From: Roseimaritima sp.
GTDB taxonomy: Bacteria; Planctomycetota; Planctomycetia; Pirellulales; Pirellulaceae
DNA: 6,477 nt
Assembly: GCA_007124075.1 (NCBI GenBank)
Contig: SLFV01000564.1
Location: forward strand, 1-6,477
Direction: 5' to 3'
Every line of letters begins with the position of its first letter. Positions within the stretch are counted from its first letter, which is position 1. Positions 5,571 to 6,477 of this stretch are shown one piece after another. The notes below the pieces were generated by a model that did not search any database, was not told where the DNA came from, and was given only the letters and a program-made list of their open reading frames with translations. The position numbers and the translations under genes were made by a program.

Positions 5571-6470
5571 TTACTCCACAGACGAACAATCACGCGGGGA
5601 GCGTAGCATGCGGATGGGTGCCAGCAATGTGTTCCTGATCGTTGCGACCCTGCGGTTCGCTTCCGCAATGATCACCGTGCTATCGCCACTAAGCCCTCCC
5701 CGCTGTATTTCACTAATCAACGGTTCGATCGACGCGATGCCCTCAACATCCTTCATCGCCTGCAAACGATATAACAATTCCGACCCCCCTGCTAAGGTGC
5801 CATCGGCAAACCTTGACTCCGAAAATCCATTCCCGTAGACCAGCAGCAAATCACCAGGTCGTGTTTTCTGCTGGAAATGCTGATATTCGTCCAGTTGATA
5901 GACCCCTGCCGCCGCACCATTCTTTGGCACCGAGACCGATCTGCGGGGAAGCGGGGAAAGCCGCTTCCATGTGCGTTGCTGCGAATCAAACCAGATCGGC
6001 GGAGGGTTCCCGAGGCTACACATCGTGAAGCTCCGGGTTGGGGCGAAAAACGTACATAGCGAAGCCGATGCAAACCCGCCTGTTTCCGCAAAGCTTTCTA
6101 GCTGCTGGTGCAGTTGCTTCACGAGGTTGCCCTGCCATAGCGAGTTAATGTGCTGCAGCAACCCATCACGCATCACCGTCGATATCTCCCGGAAGGTCTG
6201 CCTTTGGCCGCAAATATCGGAAAGTATCAGACGAGTGATTCGTCCTGATGCGCAAGAAGAAAGGTAGTGGACTTCCCCCCCGCCATGCTCCAGGGCACCA
6301 TGCGTGCGACTGGAGACAAGCAAAGAAAAACCAGGCAACTCATAACTGCGTTCGCAATTCAGACGCCCTCCGGAGAGTTCCAAGCAGTTCATCGAGACGG
6401 ATTGCGGTGATGCCATGTTGAGTCGAACGCGGGATAAGTGGACAACTTGGTGGAAGTCGATATCCGCCAT
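5571..6470 (-). CDS. Divergent SpoIIE/PP2C-type serine phosphatase-like protein
   Basis: The 299 residues follow the SpoIIE (RsbU-like PP2C) plan throughout, a family that dephosphorylates regulators such as anti-anti-sigma factors in partner-switching pathways. In order: GGGEVHYLSS (63-72) for the 'GGD-x-Y/F' motif, LILSDICGQ (81-89) for 'l-x-i-a-D-v-x-G-H-G', GGFASASLCTFF (131-142) for the 'f-v-T-a-x-y' strand, SLGNPPPIWFD (152-162) for 'n-A-G-H-p-P', PGDLLLVYGNGFSES (205-219) for 'p-G-D-x-L-l-l-y-T-D-G-x-x-E', and LSGDSTVIIA (260-269) for 'D-D-x-T-l'. Several signature residues are altered: D to E at 66, GHG to GQR at 88-90, H to N at 155, TDG to GNG at 213-215, and DD to GD at 262-263; D85 and D263 remain. 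Activity is therefore uncertain. No sensor domain or membrane segment is seen. ATG 6470 is the first Met visible, but only 7 bases precede it, so the true start may lie outside the window; Met19 is another option. Confidence 0.75.
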   Translation of the reverse strand: MADIDFHQVVHLSRVRLNMASPQSVSMNCLELSGGRLNCERSYELPGFSLLVSSRTHGALEHGGGEVHYLSSCASGRITRLILSDICGQRQTFREISTVMRDGLLQHINSLWQGNLVKQLHQQLESFAETGGFASASLCTFFAPTRSFTMCSLGNPPPIWFDSQQRTWKRLSPLPRRSVSVPKNGAAAGVYQLDEYQHFQQKTRPGDLLLVYGNGFSESRFADGTLAGGSELLYRLQAMKDVEGIASIEPLISEIQRGGLSGDSTVIIAEANRRVATIRNTLLAPIRMLRSPRDCSSVE

Positions 6471-6477
6471 GCGAGTA

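Noticed and set aside
5383..5838. Plus-strand frame of 151 codons starting beside the dehydrogenase start
   Set aside because: More than half of it is antisense to the well-supported phosphatase, its composition is low in protein character, and it has no recognisable domain or clear ribosome site.

Overview
The window reads as chromosomal DNA of a planctomycete, probably a marine Rhodopirellula/Blastopirellula-type organism. This is inference from gene content: a secreted sulfatase of the heparan N-sulfatase type, a secreted ThuA-like protein, small secreted Gly/Tyr-rich proteins, loosely packed genes on alternating strands, and weak or absent Shine-Dalgarno sites at several starts. Base composition looks moderate and even. 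I see no insertion sequence, phage gene, tRNA, rRNA or CRISPR array.

Layout. Positions 1-216 (+) hold the last 71 codons of a gene entering from the left, which I do not recognise. Positions 373-1164 (+) encode an exported ThuA-like protein. Converging on it from the minus strand is a small secreted protein (1212-1619) with an internal 24-nt tandem duplication. Just upstream of it is a doubtful 86-codon minus-strand frame (1592-1852). The stop of that frame forms an ATGA overlap with an internal Met of the secreted protein. The space 1620-1930 also carries two inverted repeats; the second is followed by seven T and lies directly before the sulfatase start. The sulfatase (1931-3529, +) has an intact C-S-P-S-R formylglycine motif.

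The right half is a minus-strand series read from right to left: a divergent SpoIIE/PP2C-type phosphatase (5571-6470), a Glu/Leu/Phe/Val-family glutamate dehydrogenase with all key lysines and the catalytic Asp (4143-5384), and a 6-pyruvoyl/6-carboxy-tetrahydropterin synthase (3563-4075). The last converges on the sulfatase, and a strong hairpin covers its stop codon.

How the genes relate. The ThuA-like protein and the sulfatase are both predicted to be exported and fit breakdown of (sulfated) polysaccharide, though they are separate transcription units. The dehydrogenase and pterin synthase lie 67 bp apart and may be co-transcribed, but no pathway obviously joins them. I do not find convincing evidence of a new multi-gene system. 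The most notable points are the phosphatase with several altered signature residues, the tandem repeat whose substitutions look silent in the frame not used by the gene, the overlapping small-gene pair, and the structured sulfatase leader.
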